From positions 1 through 54,933 of the forward strand of contig JAHDGY010000008.1 of NCBI GenBank assembly GCA_020631555.1: a stretch of DNA of 54,933 bases, in the 5' to 3' direction. Shown here piece after piece: positions 26,239-36,141 of this stretch. Below the pieces are notes generated by a model. The model was not told where the DNA came from. It searched no databases and saw only the letters and a list, made by a program, of their open reading frames with translations. Origin of the DNA: Flavobacteriales bacterium. GTDB lineage: Bacteria; Bacteroidota; Bacteroidia; Flavobacteriales_D; Parvicellaceae. Numbering within the stretch: the stretch's first letter is position 1; every line of letters begins with the position of its first letter. A program made the position numbers and the translations under genes.

Positions 26239-27026
26239 AACTTAGGATTTGAGTTAAGATATGATTCGACCATTTTCTTGAATTGGTCATTTGAGAAACT
26301 ACAAATACAAGCGTCAGGATAATTAGACATTATGTTCCCTACTTCTGGGGTATAATAATCTCCGTTGGCGTCTTTTTTCATGGAGATAAATCGGCAAGTA
26401 TTGTCAACATACATGGACGGTGGGTCTCCATCTACATAAGGATCAGCTGGAGTATCGCAAATTTTATCTCCTTTCGTTGTACAATTGCCGCCGTCAACCA
26501 ATTCTATTCCACTACCTTTAAAAGTGTTTTCTAGTCCGAAGAAATGTCCCATTTCGTGAGACAGCGTAGCTCTCAATGTAACAGATGTTTTTGTGCAGAC
26601 GACACCTCCAACTGAATTTTTGCCAATTCCGTCAAAAGTTGCATACCCAGGAGGAAAACCCTTATCGACAATTTTGTCAACGTAAAACAAATTTATTCTT
26701 GACGAATCATGGTATTCCGTTATTAGCTGACCGAACTCATTTTTGATTACAAGACTGTCGTACTGAAAATTGTCGATATATCTGAATTCACAAATCTCGA
26801 AACTAACACAAATTGGATTGAAGTCAGTGTTTAATTGTGCAACTGCAGTTTTGATATCCTGTTCCGTTATATTCGCTTGAACAAGACTGTCTTTGACAAT
26901 GTGCGTAACAATCAGAAATTTCTTGTTTAAACAGGGAAGACTCTCATTTTGAGCATGGGTTAAACTTAACCCATAGAAAAACAAGACCCCACACACCCAC
27001 AATGATATAATGTTGATTTTCCTCAT
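26232..27026 (-). CDS. M43 (pappalysin)-like protein with an altered zinc site
   Basis: 264 residues with a signal peptide (NIISLWVCGVLFFYGLSLTHAQ). The fold is that of M43 cytophagalysin/pappalysin metallopeptidases: SHEMGHFFGLEN at 156-167, GDKICDTPADP, and a Met-turn NIMSNYPDAC near the end. The family motif is HExxHxxGLxH. Here His157, Glu158 and His161 are present, but the third ligand position is Asn167 (codon AAC at 26528-26526). It may be an inactive or altered zincin. It lacks a T9SS sorting domain and is the first gene of an operon with PorP/SprF and PD40-OmpA, so a structural or maturation role in that module is inferred. It is divergent from the PKD-repeat giant. Confidence 0.85.
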   Translation of the reverse strand: MRKINIISLWVCGVLFFYGLSLTHAQNESLPCLNKKFLIVTHIVKDSLVQANITEQDIKTAVAQLNTDFNPICVSFEICEFRYIDNFQYDSLVIKNEFGQLITEYHDSSRINLFYVDKIVDKGFPPGYATFDGIGKNSVGGVVCTKTSVTLRATLSHEMGHFFGLENTFKGSGIELVDGGNCTTKGDKICDTPADPYVDGDPPSMYVDNTCRFISMKKDANGDYYTPEVGNIMSNYPDACICSFSNDQFKKMVESYLNSNPKLW

Positions 27027-27150
27027 TTTACAAACCTAATTTGCGCGACAAAACTAAATAAAATTATTTTGTTGCCTAGAAATATTTAAGTTTTAATTAC
27101 ATTCGCAGCCGTAAAGTAAGATCTTTGTAATCAGTTTTTTGCACAGTAGT

Positions 27151-30100
27151 ATGAAAAGAGCATTTCCACTTATAGTAGGTTTATTGGTATCTGTAATTTC
27201 GGTTTTTGCCCAAACGGCAAATGTTACTAAAGGATGTTTTCCTTTGGACGTGAAGTTTACTGCCGCTTCAGGAATGTCCACGTATTTTTGGGATTTTAAG
27301 GATGGTACTACCTCTCAATTGGCTAATCCCAGCAAGACATTTACTAAGGAGGGTAAATTTGTTGTTAGCTTACATGCGAGTGCAGGTTCTGCGGCCGTTG
27401 GCACGGTTGCCATTGATGTTTATAAACAACCAGTTCCAAAATTTACAACTGACACTACCAAAGGATGTGCTCCATTGCAGGTGAAATTTACCGATAATAC
27501 AGATGTTCCTCAAGGTTATACTATTACCGGTTATAAATGGGTGTTTACAGGTGGAGGATCGGCCGAAGGTTCTCCTGCTAAATATTCATTTGGTAAGGGT
27601 GATTATGATGTGTCTCTGCAGCTTGTTACAAGCGATCCATCTTGTAATGCAACCAAATTGTACAAGGATGTAATTTCTGTATCCAACCAGCCGAAAGTTT
27701 CAATCACAACAGCTCCTGCACCTGCGAAAAGTTGTACAGCCCCGTTTACGGTGAAATTTACTGGAAATGCAACGGTTGATAACGGTACGCCAACTTATGA
27801 ATGGGATTTTGGTAATGGACAAACTTCCACTTCAAAAAGTCCGTCGAATCAAATTTATTCGCAAAAGGGAAATTTTAACGCGAAATTAACTGTAAAGGAT
27901 GGAAACGGTTGTTCGGGGACTAGAAACGTTCCAGTTATTATCGGAACTCCCCAAGCAAGTTTTAGTATTCCTGATACGGTTTGTATCAATGAGCCTGTAA
28001 CATTGGTGAATAATTCTCCTTCAGGACCTTATAGCTGGACGTTCGGTTCTGATGCAACACCCTCCACTTCCAGTCAAGTAACGCCAACCGTCACATTTTC
28101 CAAGTCGGGGTATTACAATGTTAAATTAGCTCTCGGTGGAGACTGCCCGGATGATACCACTATTACGGTGTTTGTAGAAGAAGTAAAGGCTGAATTCACG
28201 TCAAGTTTGCCATATTCGTGCTCGTGGCCGATGGCCGTTGATTACACACCAGTTTATGTCGGTGCAACGGAATATGAATGGAAGTATTACAATGGAAACA
28301 CATCCTCTGGTTTTAATGGAGGCTATACTTATGTTAAAGAGGATACCAACGATTATTCTGTCAATGGACCTAATGAAATCAACTATTACTTTGAGACGGT
28401 TCTGACAGTGACTTCTTCTGCAGGGTGTACGGATACTTATGTTCATGTTGATACAATGCACTTACCAAATGCAAGAATTTTTCCAGATGTAGTTGATGGT
28501 TGTGTGCCACTAACAGTTACGTTTAATGATTCAAGTATTTCTAATGAACCCATTACCAATTGGGATTTTTATTTCGGTGATGGCAATAAATTTAATGGAA
28601 CCACGGATGCATCTCAAACCCATACGTATACTAAAACAGGAGAGTACAATGCTTACCTAATTATCACAAATGATAAGGGGTGTAAGGATACATCTTATTT
28701 CAATCCAATTAAGGTTGGAGATAAATTGCAACCGGATTTTAGTGTTTCTGAAACCGAAATTTGTATTGGAGAGCAGGCGTCCCTAAGTGCAATTGCCTTT
28801 CCACTTGAGGATAGTGTTGATACTTGGCATTTCTCTGGGGATGGAGATCGTGTTTTTCATTGCACGGATAATTCATCCGTAAATTGGACTTTTAATGATG
28901 AGACAGGTCCTCAGGACATTTCCTTAACAGTTGGATTTAATGGGTGTTATTCAACCAATAAAAAACAAGGAGTTCTCAATGTAAAGGGGCCAATAGCAAG
29001 GTTTAGTTTTTCTGGAACTTGCGATAAACCTTATGATATAGCTTTCCAAAATGAAAGTAAGGATGCTTCTGAATTATCGTGGAATTTTGCAGATGGAAAT
29101 AATTCAACAGTCAATAATCCGACCCATAAATACTCTGCGCAAGGGGACTTTTCTGTAACATTGACCGCAAGGAACCCAGGAACCGGATGCCCGGATCAAG
29201 TCGCGACCAGAACTGTGAAAATTCGAGAAGTTAAGGCAGATGCAAAAGTAGATTCGTTGATTTGTAGAGAAATTCCGGTTACGTTTGATGGGTCAGCAAC
29301 TCAAGGTGTTGATGGTAATTGTGGAAAGGGATACACTTGGCATTTTAGTGATCCAACCATGCGGCCGGTTACAACCCAAAACGCTTCTGAAAATTTCAGT
29401 TTTGCGAATTCCGGAAGTCATACTATCATTCTGGTGGTGGAGGATATTCATGGATGTACAGATACCGATACCGTAAAAACTAGGGTATTTGGTGTGGATG
29501 CTAGTTTTACTATGAGCGATAATTTAATTTGTCTTCCCAATGAAGTAAAATATAAGAATACCACAATTAGCGATACCACAACCGCTTCATGGAGTTGGAG
29601 TTTTGGAGATGGTGCCGGTTCGAAAGATTCTTCCACTAGCCATGTATACACAGCCGGAACTACTTTCATTGCAACCTTGACAGCTAAGGATACACTAGGG
29701 TGTCAGGATGTAGTTTCCAAAACGATCAACACATATATTCCTACTAACGATATTGTTGTAACTGCTGATACCAACGCTTGTTTGGGAGAGAAATTGACGT
29801 TTACAGCGGCTAATACCAGCGGTTTTAGCTTTGATTGGGACTTTGGAAATGATAGTACAAGTGATAGAGTGAGCAGGGAATTAGCTTATGATTCTACTGC
29901 GACTTATGATGTTCGATTAATTTTCACCGAAAATATATCTGGTTGCGTTGATTCAACTTTTACCAAGGTTATTGTGAAGGCAGTGCACAGTGTAAACTTT
30001 ACGACGGATTATGATATGTTCGATTATTTGTGTCCGAACACGAGTGTTACTTTTACCGACAGTTCGGTAGTTACCCCAGGTTCGGTAAACTATTCGTGGG

Positions 30101-31515
30101 ATTTGGATGATGGTAACACAAGCACCCTGCAAAATCCTGCAAAGACATTCACTTCGAATGGCGTCTATAATATTTCCTTGACTGTAACAATACCTCAACC
30201 ATTTGGATGTACAAAAACGCATTCCAAGAGTTACAACGTAAAAGGACCGAAAGGAAACTTTGAAATGAATCCAGCAACGACAATTTGTAGGCTTGATCCG
30301 GTAACTTTTACATTGAAGGACACAGCAGACGTAGAGTTTTACCAGTGGGATTTTGGTGATGGAAATGTTGATTCTTTAAAAAGTCCAATTACCCATGCGT
30401 ACACTTATGTTCCTCCCGGAGGAACCACTAATGTTACTTTGGTTTTGAGTAACAAGGATGGATCTTGTCCAAAGTCAGCAGTTAAACAAGTTAAAATTCA
30501 CCAAGTTGTGGCAGATTTTATGAGAAATGGTAACGATTTGGATACGGCAATTTGCTTTGGAAAATACCCACTTGCCAATAATTCTAAAAATGTTGATTCT
30601 TGGTATTGGGATTTTGGCAACGGGCAGACCTCAACAAGTGAAAATCCAGGCGCATTAACCTTTGATTCAGCGGGAACTTATCAGGTTACGTTAGGGGTTG
30701 GAAACACACAATTAACTTGTACGAATACCATTGTGAAGACGATTATTTTACACCCTAGACCGGAGATTGAAGCCGTTGGTGATACTATTTGTGAAGGGGC
30801 GGAAATAAACTTAAGCGTTTTGAATCCTGAATCCGATTGGGACTTTGAATGGACACATCCGGAACTCGCCATTAAGGATAGTTTAACTGCCAATGCATCC
30901 TCTCAGCCCGACAAAAGTACTTCCTATCAAATTTGGGTTTCGAATAAGTTTGATTGCGAAGATTCGATTTCAATTCCGGTCATAGTTATCGAAGAAGTAA
31001 CAATTCCTGATTGGGATACAACCATTGTAATGGCAGATGATGCGCAGATTCCACTGATACATTTGGTTGATTCACTTTATCACGTAGTTTGGACTCCAAC
31101 AGATGATCTGAGTTGCGATAGTTGCGTGGCTCCAATTGCAGTGCAGGTAATGGATACGATTGTTTACACATTGGATATTGAGGACATTAACCAATGTAAA
31201 AAACAGACTGCCTTGTTTACTATAAATGTCTTCCCTCAAACGTTTATCGAAATGCCTACAACTTTTACTCCTAATGGAGATGGAATTAATGACATTATTT
31301 ATGTCAGAGGTTGGGGCGTTAAAGAGTTATTGGCGTTCAAAATCTTCAACCGTTGGGGAGAAATGGTTTTTGAAAGTACGGACATGAATGTTGGTTGGGA
31401 CGGATATTATAAAGGCATGCTTCAGAACAATGATGTTTATGTATACAAAGTGAAGGCTATGACTTGGACAAATGAAACAAAGGCATTGGAAGGTCATATT
31501 AATCTATTGAGGTAG
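27151..31515 (+). CDS. Giant PKD-repeat surface protein with gliding-type C-terminal domain
   Basis: 1454 residues from the ATG at 27151 (the frame reaches a TTG at 27139, less likely), with a signal peptide MKRAFPLIVGLLVSVISVFAQ. It consists of about 14-15 PKD or PKD-like units of about 90 residues. These are recognised by repeated YxWDFGDGxxS patterns (YEWDFGNGQTSTSKSP, WSWSFGDGAGSKDSS, YQWDFGDGNVDSLKSP) and a Cys shortly before each unit. The last about 90 residues, starting PTTFTPNGDGINDIIYV and containing FNRWGEMVFES and GWDGYYKG, form a type-B (gliding motility-associated) T9SS sorting domain. It is a likely cell-surface adhesin or filament, exported through the T9SS and probably needing the adjacent PorP/SprF protein. 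Confidence 0.92.
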   Translation: MKRAFPLIVGLLVSVISVFAQTANVTKGCFPLDVKFTAASGMSTYFWDFKDGTTSQLANPSKTFTKEGKFVVSLHASAGSAAVGTVAIDVYKQPVPKFTTDTTKGCAPLQVKFTDNTDVPQGYTITGYKWVFTGGGSAEGSPAKYSFGKGDYDVSLQLVTSDPSCNATKLYKDVISVSNQPKVSITTAPAPAKSCTAPFTVKFTGNATVDNGTPTYEWDFGNGQTSTSKSPSNQIYSQKGNFNAKLTVKDGNGCSGTRNVPVIIGTPQASFSIPDTVCINEPVTLVNNSPSGPYSWTFGSDATPSTSSQVTPTVTFSKSGYYNVKLALGGDCPDDTTITVFVEEVKAEFTSSLPYSCSWPMAVDYTPVYVGATEYEWKYYNGNTSSGFNGGYTYVKEDTNDYSVNGPNEINYYFETVLTVTSSAGCTDTYVHVDTMHLPNARIFPDVVDGCVPLTVTFNDSSISNEPITNWDFYFGDGNKFNGTTDASQTHTYTKTGEYNAYLIITNDKGCKDTSYFNPIKVGDKLQPDFSVSETEICIGEQASLSAIAFPLEDSVDTWHFSGDGDRVFHCTDNSSVNWTFNDETGPQDISLTVGFNGCYSTNKKQGVLNVKGPIARFSFSGTCDKPYDIAFQNESKDASELSWNFADGNNSTVNNPTHKYSAQGDFSVTLTARNPGTGCPDQVATRTVKIREVKADAKVDSLICREIPVTFDGSATQGVDGNCGKGYTWHFSDPTMRPVTTQNASENFSFANSGSHTIILVVEDIHGCTDTDTVKTRVFGVDASFTMSDNLICLPNEVKYKNTTISDTTTASWSWSFGDGAGSKDSSTSHVYTAGTTFIATLTAKDTLGCQDVVSKTINTYIPTNDIVVTADTNACLGEKLTFTAANTSGFSFDWDFGNDSTSDRVSRELAYDSTATYDVRLIFTENISGCVDSTFTKVIVKAVHSVNFTTDYDMFDYLCPNTSVTFTDSSVVTPGSVNYSWDLDDGNTSTLQNPAKTFTSNGVYNISLTVTIPQPFGCTKTHSKSYNVKGPKGNFEMNPATTICRLDPVTFTLKDTADVEFYQWDFGDGNVDSLKSPITHAYTYVPPGGTTNVTLVLSNKDGSCPKSAVKQVKIHQVVADFMRNGNDLDTAICFGKYPLANNSKNVDSWYWDFGNGQTSTSENPGALTFDSAGTYQVTLGVGNTQLTCTNTIVKTIILHPRPEIEAVGDTICEGAEINLSVLNPESDWDFEWTHPELAIKDSLTANASSQPDKSTSYQIWVSNKFDCEDSISIPVIVIEEVTIPDWDTTIVMADDAQIPLIHLVDSLYHVVWTPTDDLSCDSCVAPIAVQVMDTIVYTLDIEDINQCKKQTALFTINVFPQTFIEMPTTFTPNGDGINDIIYVRGWGVKELLAFKIFNRWGEMVFESTDMNVGWDGYYKGMLQNNDVYVYKVKAMTWTNETKALEGHINLLR

Positions 31516-31714
31516 ATTGAATTCTCAAGGTGCTAAAGTATTATGATTTCAGGTGCGCGGAAAGTATTCCAGTTTCTTCGAATCAACTAGAGTAGAATGT
31601 AGGGGTGCTATCAGCTTGGAGTTATTGTAAAAATAGCCTGCTTAAAATCTTTAAACCATACAACCTCGTGCAATAAATTTTGAGGAGGGATACCTGTTAA
31701 GTATGTTATGGGAG

Positions 31715-32650
31715 TTAAAAAGAATGGATAACGTCTAATTGATATCCAGAAAGTTTACGCTTGGCAAGATCAATATTCTTAGTAAACCCAAGAATGAATC
31801 CACCGCCACCAGATCCGCATAATTTCAGATAATATGCATTACTATCGATACCTTCCTGCCATAATTTGTGGAAAATATCGGGAATCATTGGCTTAAAGTG
31901 CTGAAGAAGTATTCTTGAAAGCACTTTTACATTCTTAAATAAAGACTGATCTTCTCTGTTCAAAAATGCTTTAATGCAGGCGTCATTGTATTTGGTAAAT
32001 TGGCGTTTTAACATGTTTCGGAAACCCTCTTCTTTACATTTTTCCAAGAATATATTCACCATTGGCTGGGTTTTGCCCGGACTTCCAGTATTAAGCAAAA
32101 AAATAGCGCCATTACCACTGCCTTGCTCGGGAATTCCAACCGATTCCAGTTCGTTGTTCGATTTTATCAAAAATGGAAGGTTGAGGTAACAGATTAAAGG
32201 ATCCAGTCCAGAGCTTTTACCGTGAAAAAAACTCTCTAGTTGGCCGAATATCTTTTTTAATTCCAGAACCTCTTCGCTATTGGTTGAAGTTGCAGAAATG
32301 GGCGTAATGGAGTATCTGTCGTAAATTGCTGCAACCAAAGCTCCCGATGAACCAACCCCAAAGCCCTGTGGGATGCTTGAATTGAAAACCATTCCTTTAT
32401 CAAGATCAACTCTAAACCGTGTCAAGTTTAAAGGAACTGGCAACGAGTTGTTTTGGTCTAATTTCTCTAGGTGAACCAAATAGTCTTCCAAACATAAATT
32501 AGATTTTTTCTCCGAATCATCTGAAAGTTCGGTAAACTGAAGATGACCTTTGTAGAAATTGTACGGGATTGAAAGGCCCATTGAATCTTGAATAATCCCA
32601 TATTCTCCGAAGAGAAGAATTTTACCGTAAAACAATGAATCTTTAATCAT
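31715..32650 (-). CDS. GHMP-family kinase, probable mevalonate kinase
   Basis: 311 residues. The N-terminal strand LFYGKILLFGEYGIIQ and the ATP-binding loop PQGFGVGSSGALVAAIYDRY (about 117-136) are GHMP motifs 1 and 2. The C-terminal LCGSGGGGFILGFT is motif 3. The gene overlaps the mvaD stop by 4 nt, and in Flavobacteriia the GHMP kinase beside mvaD is taken to act as a mevalonate-pathway kinase. Mevalonate versus phosphomevalonate kinase cannot be decided from the sequence. Isoprenoid precursors from this pathway would supply quinones and polyprenyl carriers. Confidence 0.8.
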   Translation of the reverse strand: MIKDSLFYGKILLFGEYGIIQDSMGLSIPYNFYKGHLQFTELSDDSEKKSNLCLEDYLVHLEKLDQNNSLPVPLNLTRFRVDLDKGMVFNSSIPQGFGVGSSGALVAAIYDRYSITPISATSTNSEEVLELKKIFGQLESFFHGKSSGLDPLICYLNLPFLIKSNNELESVGIPEQGSGNGAIFLLNTGSPGKTQPMVNIFLEKCKEEGFRNMLKRQFTKYNDACIKAFLNREDQSLFKNVKVLSRILLQHFKPMIPDIFHKLWQEGIDSNAYYLKLCGSGGGGFILGFTKNIDLAKRKLSGYQLDVIHSF

Positions 32651-33744
32651 AACTCATGCTGTAATTGGGTAATAGAACTTGGCCCATTACCAACTCGATC
32701 ACAAATATAGTGTCCATCCTGACAAAATTCAACAAGTTGATTGTTTATCAGGTCATTTACCTTTTTTTCATCGGCTTCAGGGTAAAGTAAGTGAACATTG
32801 GCTCCGGCATCGAGAGTGATACAAACGTTGGAGTCGGTTTCCTTACGAAATTCCCACACGGTTTGAATTATGTTAACCGTATTTGGCTTAATTAGCAGAT
32901 AATAAGGAGATGACGTCGTCATCATGGCATGCAGCGCCAACGCCTCGGATTCCACAATTCGCGTGAATTCCGACAAATCTCCATTTTTCAATATTTGCTT
33001 AATAGAGTTTAAATTGAATTCAGCCTGCTGGAAACGACTACTAGCATATGGGTGTCCATTCATTAGGTTATGGCCGACGGAGCTTGATACTTGTTTCTCT
33101 CCTTTTTCAACAATTAATACAGAGTCGCGGTAAGTTTCAAAAACTGAATGCACATTTTCCATTGGTTGTGCAAACAGGTTTGAACTGCAGGGGAAGGAAT
33201 TGTGTTGGCCCCATTGCACCACACCACCATAAATTGATCTACATGCGCTACCAGATCCAAGTCGAGCTAAAAACGAGGCTTTCTTTTGTAATTCTAATTC
33301 GGACAGGGTAGTGCCTATTTCCTGTTCAATTGTGATTAAACAAAGTGCCAAGGCGCCAAAACCAGACGCAGATGAGGCGATGCCACTTGAATGCGGAAAG
33401 GAATTGGAAGAATTCATTACCAATTTAAGCTGTCCAACAAACGGACAATATTGAATAATTCGGTCGAAAAAAGTTAGAATCTTCTTTTCAAATTTTTCAT
33501 TCCTATTCCCATCGAGGAAAAATTCGATTTCAAATTGATCAGAACTATTCTTTTCAAAACACGCTATTTCAGTTTCGGTTCTGCACTCGTCTAAGGTAAA
33601 ACTGATGTTAGCATTAGCAGGCAGTTGAATATCCAGTTTACCCCAATATTTAACCAAAGCAATATTGGAAGGGCATGACCATGCAAATCGCTTTCCAATT
33701 ACGGATTGGGAATTACCTAGGTAAGTGTTTTCGAACAAGTTCAT
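32647..33744 (-). CDS. mvaD: Diphosphomevalonate decarboxylase
   Basis: 365 residues, the usual size for this GHMP-superfamily enzyme, which makes isopentenyl diphosphate from mevalonate diphosphate with ATP. Diagnostic parts are CPSNIALVKYWGKLDIQLPA near residue 24, the SSGIASSASGFGALAL phosphate-binding loop and VCITLDAGANVHLLYPE, which contains the catalytic-type Asp (the common form is DAGPN, with Ala here for Pro). It starts 74 nt downstream of the GT39 gene and is coupled by overlap to the GHMP kinase. Confidence 0.93.
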   Translation of the reverse strand: MNLFENTYLGNSQSVIGKRFAWSCPSNIALVKYWGKLDIQLPANANISFTLDECRTETEIACFEKNSSDQFEIEFFLDGNRNEKFEKKILTFFDRIIQYCPFVGQLKLVMNSSNSFPHSSGIASSASGFGALALCLITIEQEIGTTLSELELQKKASFLARLGSGSACRSIYGGVVQWGQHNSFPCSSNLFAQPMENVHSVFETYRDSVLIVEKGEKQVSSSVGHNLMNGHPYASSRFQQAEFNLNSIKQILKNGDLSEFTRIVESEALALHAMMTTSSPYYLLIKPNTVNIIQTVWEFRKETDSNVCITLDAGANVHLLYPEADEKKVNDLINNQLVEFCQDGHYICDRVGNGPSSITQLQHEL

Positions 33745-33818
33745 TTATTAACTAATAATTTACTTTTTGTATTCGCCATTGATTCAACCCCAATCGAAGC
33801 ATTATCAACAAATATATG

Positions 33819-35480
33819 CTAGTAATCTTTCGGCAACCGTTGCCATAACAAATACCCTCCTTTTTCGTCAATTAGTTTTAGATCAGAATGTTCAATAGAA
33901 ATATTCTCCTTGTCCTTAACCTTTGAAACGAAATACGCTGGTTTGTCAATTGGACCATTTAAAAGCCAGTCAGAATTATCCCGCTTCGCTGTTTCCGTAA
34001 ATGGTCTTTGAAAATAAAAGTGCTGAGCGTAGCTCTTGTGATGAAGGCTTTTAATATAAACGTCCTGACCTGCAAATCGTTCATAAAATGCAATGGCTCC
34101 TCCCTGAGATAGTCTTTCAATGTTTTTTACCAATGATACAGCAGTAAGAAATAGACAAATTGCGGTTCCATAACTTACAATTGTTACTGCTTTAAAGGTG
34201 TTTGCCAGCCTTAGCTGCATCCAACCATAAATAACCACTCCTAGATAAAGCATGCCAACGCCAAACTCCCATCCGGACCAAACCAATTCTGTTGTTTTTA
34301 GGGATCTTACAAAAGTTATGTCTTTTACTGTCCCGTATAGCCATTCTTTATTCATCAATATAATTGGTCCTGCAATAAGCAGGACCGAAAACAGTATTCC
34401 AAACCCTAAAAAACAGGATGAAATCCATTTTTTTGGCACTGTCTTGTTTTTATGGATCTTGTATAGACTCCATGTTGCTAAAAATGACAAAGGCAAATAA
34501 GTCATTGATGAGTAATGAACTATTTTGGTGGTGACCACGGTAAATAATATTAGCACAACCCAAAAAAGTGATTGCATCCAAGGCTTAAAAGTGAATTTTG
34601 TTGGTTTTATTTCTCTTGTCACCAATTCTTCAAAAGCGTATATCGACATGGGGAAACAACCAATTAAAACTACAACAAAGTGATAATAAATGGGCTGGTC
34701 ATGGCCGGCAACTGGTTCCGAAAGTAGTTCTATTTGATAGAGTACAAAGTTAATTAACCTTTCTGGTCCATTTTGAACCACATCAATTCCAAACGCAAGA
34801 AATGTTACAATGACAGCACCAAGTGCTAAGAGCGCAACTTCTTTCCAGGTTGTGATTTTTTTAAACTTCTTTTTTGCTCCCCAAAATCCAAGAAACGAAA
34901 ATAGCAGTAAAAGAATTCCAACGGGTCCTTTGGTAATGGTAGCCAAACCAATGAAAACACCGGAAAGCAAAGCGAACTTCCTTTTCTCACGAATAACTTC
35001 ATTGGCAACGCATTTGGTCAGCATGTAAACGGATGCAAAAATGAAGTAATTAAACACAGGATCGATGATACCAGATTTGTAATAGAAGTGCGGTAAAAAG
35101 CTACCGAAATACACCAGAGCCCACATGAATCCGAATTTGGGCGAAATAAGCTCTTTACCCATTTTGTACAAGGTGATAAGTGTCAAAATGCCGAACAAAG
35201 CATTGGGCAAACGAGCACTAAATTCATTGACCCCAAATAATGACATGCTTAAGGATTGAAGCCAAAAGAACAGCGGTGGTTTTTCTTCGAAAGGTGTGAA
35301 GTTAATCTGTACTTGAAAATACTCACCTGTAAGTAGCATTTCACGAGCTGATTCGGCAAAATTTATTTCATCCCAATCAAATAGGTGTACATAACCTAAT
35401 AGTGGTATAAAAAACAACGCTCCGGAAAGGATTAAAATCGTTTGATAATAACGTTCATCAATTTTATTCCATGCTATCAT
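33819..35480 (-). CDS. Glycosyltransferase family 39 membrane protein (ArnT/PMT-like)
   Basis: 553 residues with about 11-12 predicted membrane segments. The first periplasmic loop has FDWDEINFAESAREML with the catalytic-type acidic residues (Asp36, Glu37) and FEEKPPLFFWLQSLSMSLFG, both characteristic of GT39/GT83 enzymes that use polyprenyl-phosphate sugars. The last about 100 residues are a soluble C-terminal domain. The likely role is transfer of a sugar from undecaprenyl phosphate to an envelope acceptor (lipid A, glycan or exported protein); the acceptor is unknown. The ATG overlaps the PAP2 stop by 4 nt. Confidence 0.88.
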   Translation of the reverse strand: MIAWNKIDERYYQTILILSGALFFIPLLGYVHLFDWDEINFAESAREMLLTGEYFQVQINFTPFEEKPPLFFWLQSLSMSLFGVNEFSARLPNALFGILTLITLYKMGKELISPKFGFMWALVYFGSFLPHFYYKSGIIDPVFNYFIFASVYMLTKCVANEVIREKRKFALLSGVFIGLATITKGPVGILLLLFSFLGFWGAKKKFKKITTWKEVALLALGAVIVTFLAFGIDVVQNGPERLINFVLYQIELLSEPVAGHDQPIYYHFVVVLIGCFPMSIYAFEELVTREIKPTKFTFKPWMQSLFWVVLILFTVVTTKIVHYSSMTYLPLSFLATWSLYKIHKNKTVPKKWISSCFLGFGILFSVLLIAGPIILMNKEWLYGTVKDITFVRSLKTTELVWSGWEFGVGMLYLGVVIYGWMQLRLANTFKAVTIVSYGTAICLFLTAVSLVKNIERLSQGGAIAFYERFAGQDVYIKSLHHKSYAQHFYFQRPFTETAKRDNSDWLLNGPIDKPAYFVSKVKDKENISIEHSDLKLIDEKGGYLLWQRLPKDY

Positions 35481-36136
35481 TCTCTCTTCTTTTTAGTTAG
35501 GATTTGATATAGTCCAGCATTGGGTAGAATAATTGGATTGATTTTAGACAACGTCCAATAGCCAAGGATAGACCAAGATGTGCCAATCATAGATCCAACA
35601 GCAACATCTTCGAAGAAATGTTGGGAAAGATAAACTCTAGAAAATCCAGCTAGTACTGCACCAATTACCAATAATAGGCTCCAGCTCTTCTTTTGTGCAA
35701 TTAGGGCAATAGAGCAAAAAATTGCAAATGAGGATGTGGTATGCCCTGATGGAAAACTATTGTAAGCATTCATAACTACGCCTTCAACCAACTTCAACTG
35801 ATTTTCCAGAACCGCGCTAGGTCTCATCACGTGATCAAATATTACATGCTTTAGTGATAAGGTTGTTAAGCTTGCTCCCACAATGCTTACTGCCAAAACT
35901 CCGAACCACTTCAAGTTTTTCAATAATGACCCTGCTAGTAGTACTATCGCCACGAATCCACCGCCTATGTATGTTATGTATTTGAAGAAAAAATCAAAGA
36001 ATGGCGAATGAAACTTGTTTATCCAAAGATGTGCCTCTTCTCGTCCAAAACTCCAATGAAACCCTAGCAGGATGCAACAGAATAATGCCTGTACTAAAAT
36101 AAAGGGCCAAATATGTGTTCTAACACTTTTGGGCAT
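35477..36136 (-). CDS. PAP2-family phosphatase, probable polyprenyl-phosphate related
   Basis: 219 residues from the ATG at 36136, 5 nt after the GT2 stop; the frame is open up to 36208, but that would overlap GT2, with ATG 36166 as another option. It is an integral membrane protein with five to six helices and the complete three-part acid-phosphatase signature: KHVIFDHVMRP (96-106), PSGH (129-132), and SRVYLSQHFFEDVAVG with Arg167, His173 and Asp177. It probably acts on a lipid (poly)phosphate such as undecaprenyl diphosphate. Position between GT2 and GT39 genes supports a lipid-carrier recycling role. Confidence 0.88.
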   Translation of the reverse strand: MPKSVRTHIWPFILVQALFCCILLGFHWSFGREEAHLWINKFHSPFFDFFFKYITYIGGGFVAIVLLAGSLLKNLKWFGVLAVSIVGASLTTLSLKHVIFDHVMRPSAVLENQLKLVEGVVMNAYNSFPSGHTTSSFAIFCSIALIAQKKSWSLLLVIGAVLAGFSRVYLSQHFFEDVAVGSMIGTSWSILGYWTLSKINPIILPNAGLYQILTKKKRE

Positions 36137-36141
36137 TGTAA

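Noticed and set aside
31516-31714. Gap after the PKD gene, checked for a small gene or RNA
   Set aside because: No tRNA-like cloverleaf, strong hairpin or convincing short reading frame is visible.
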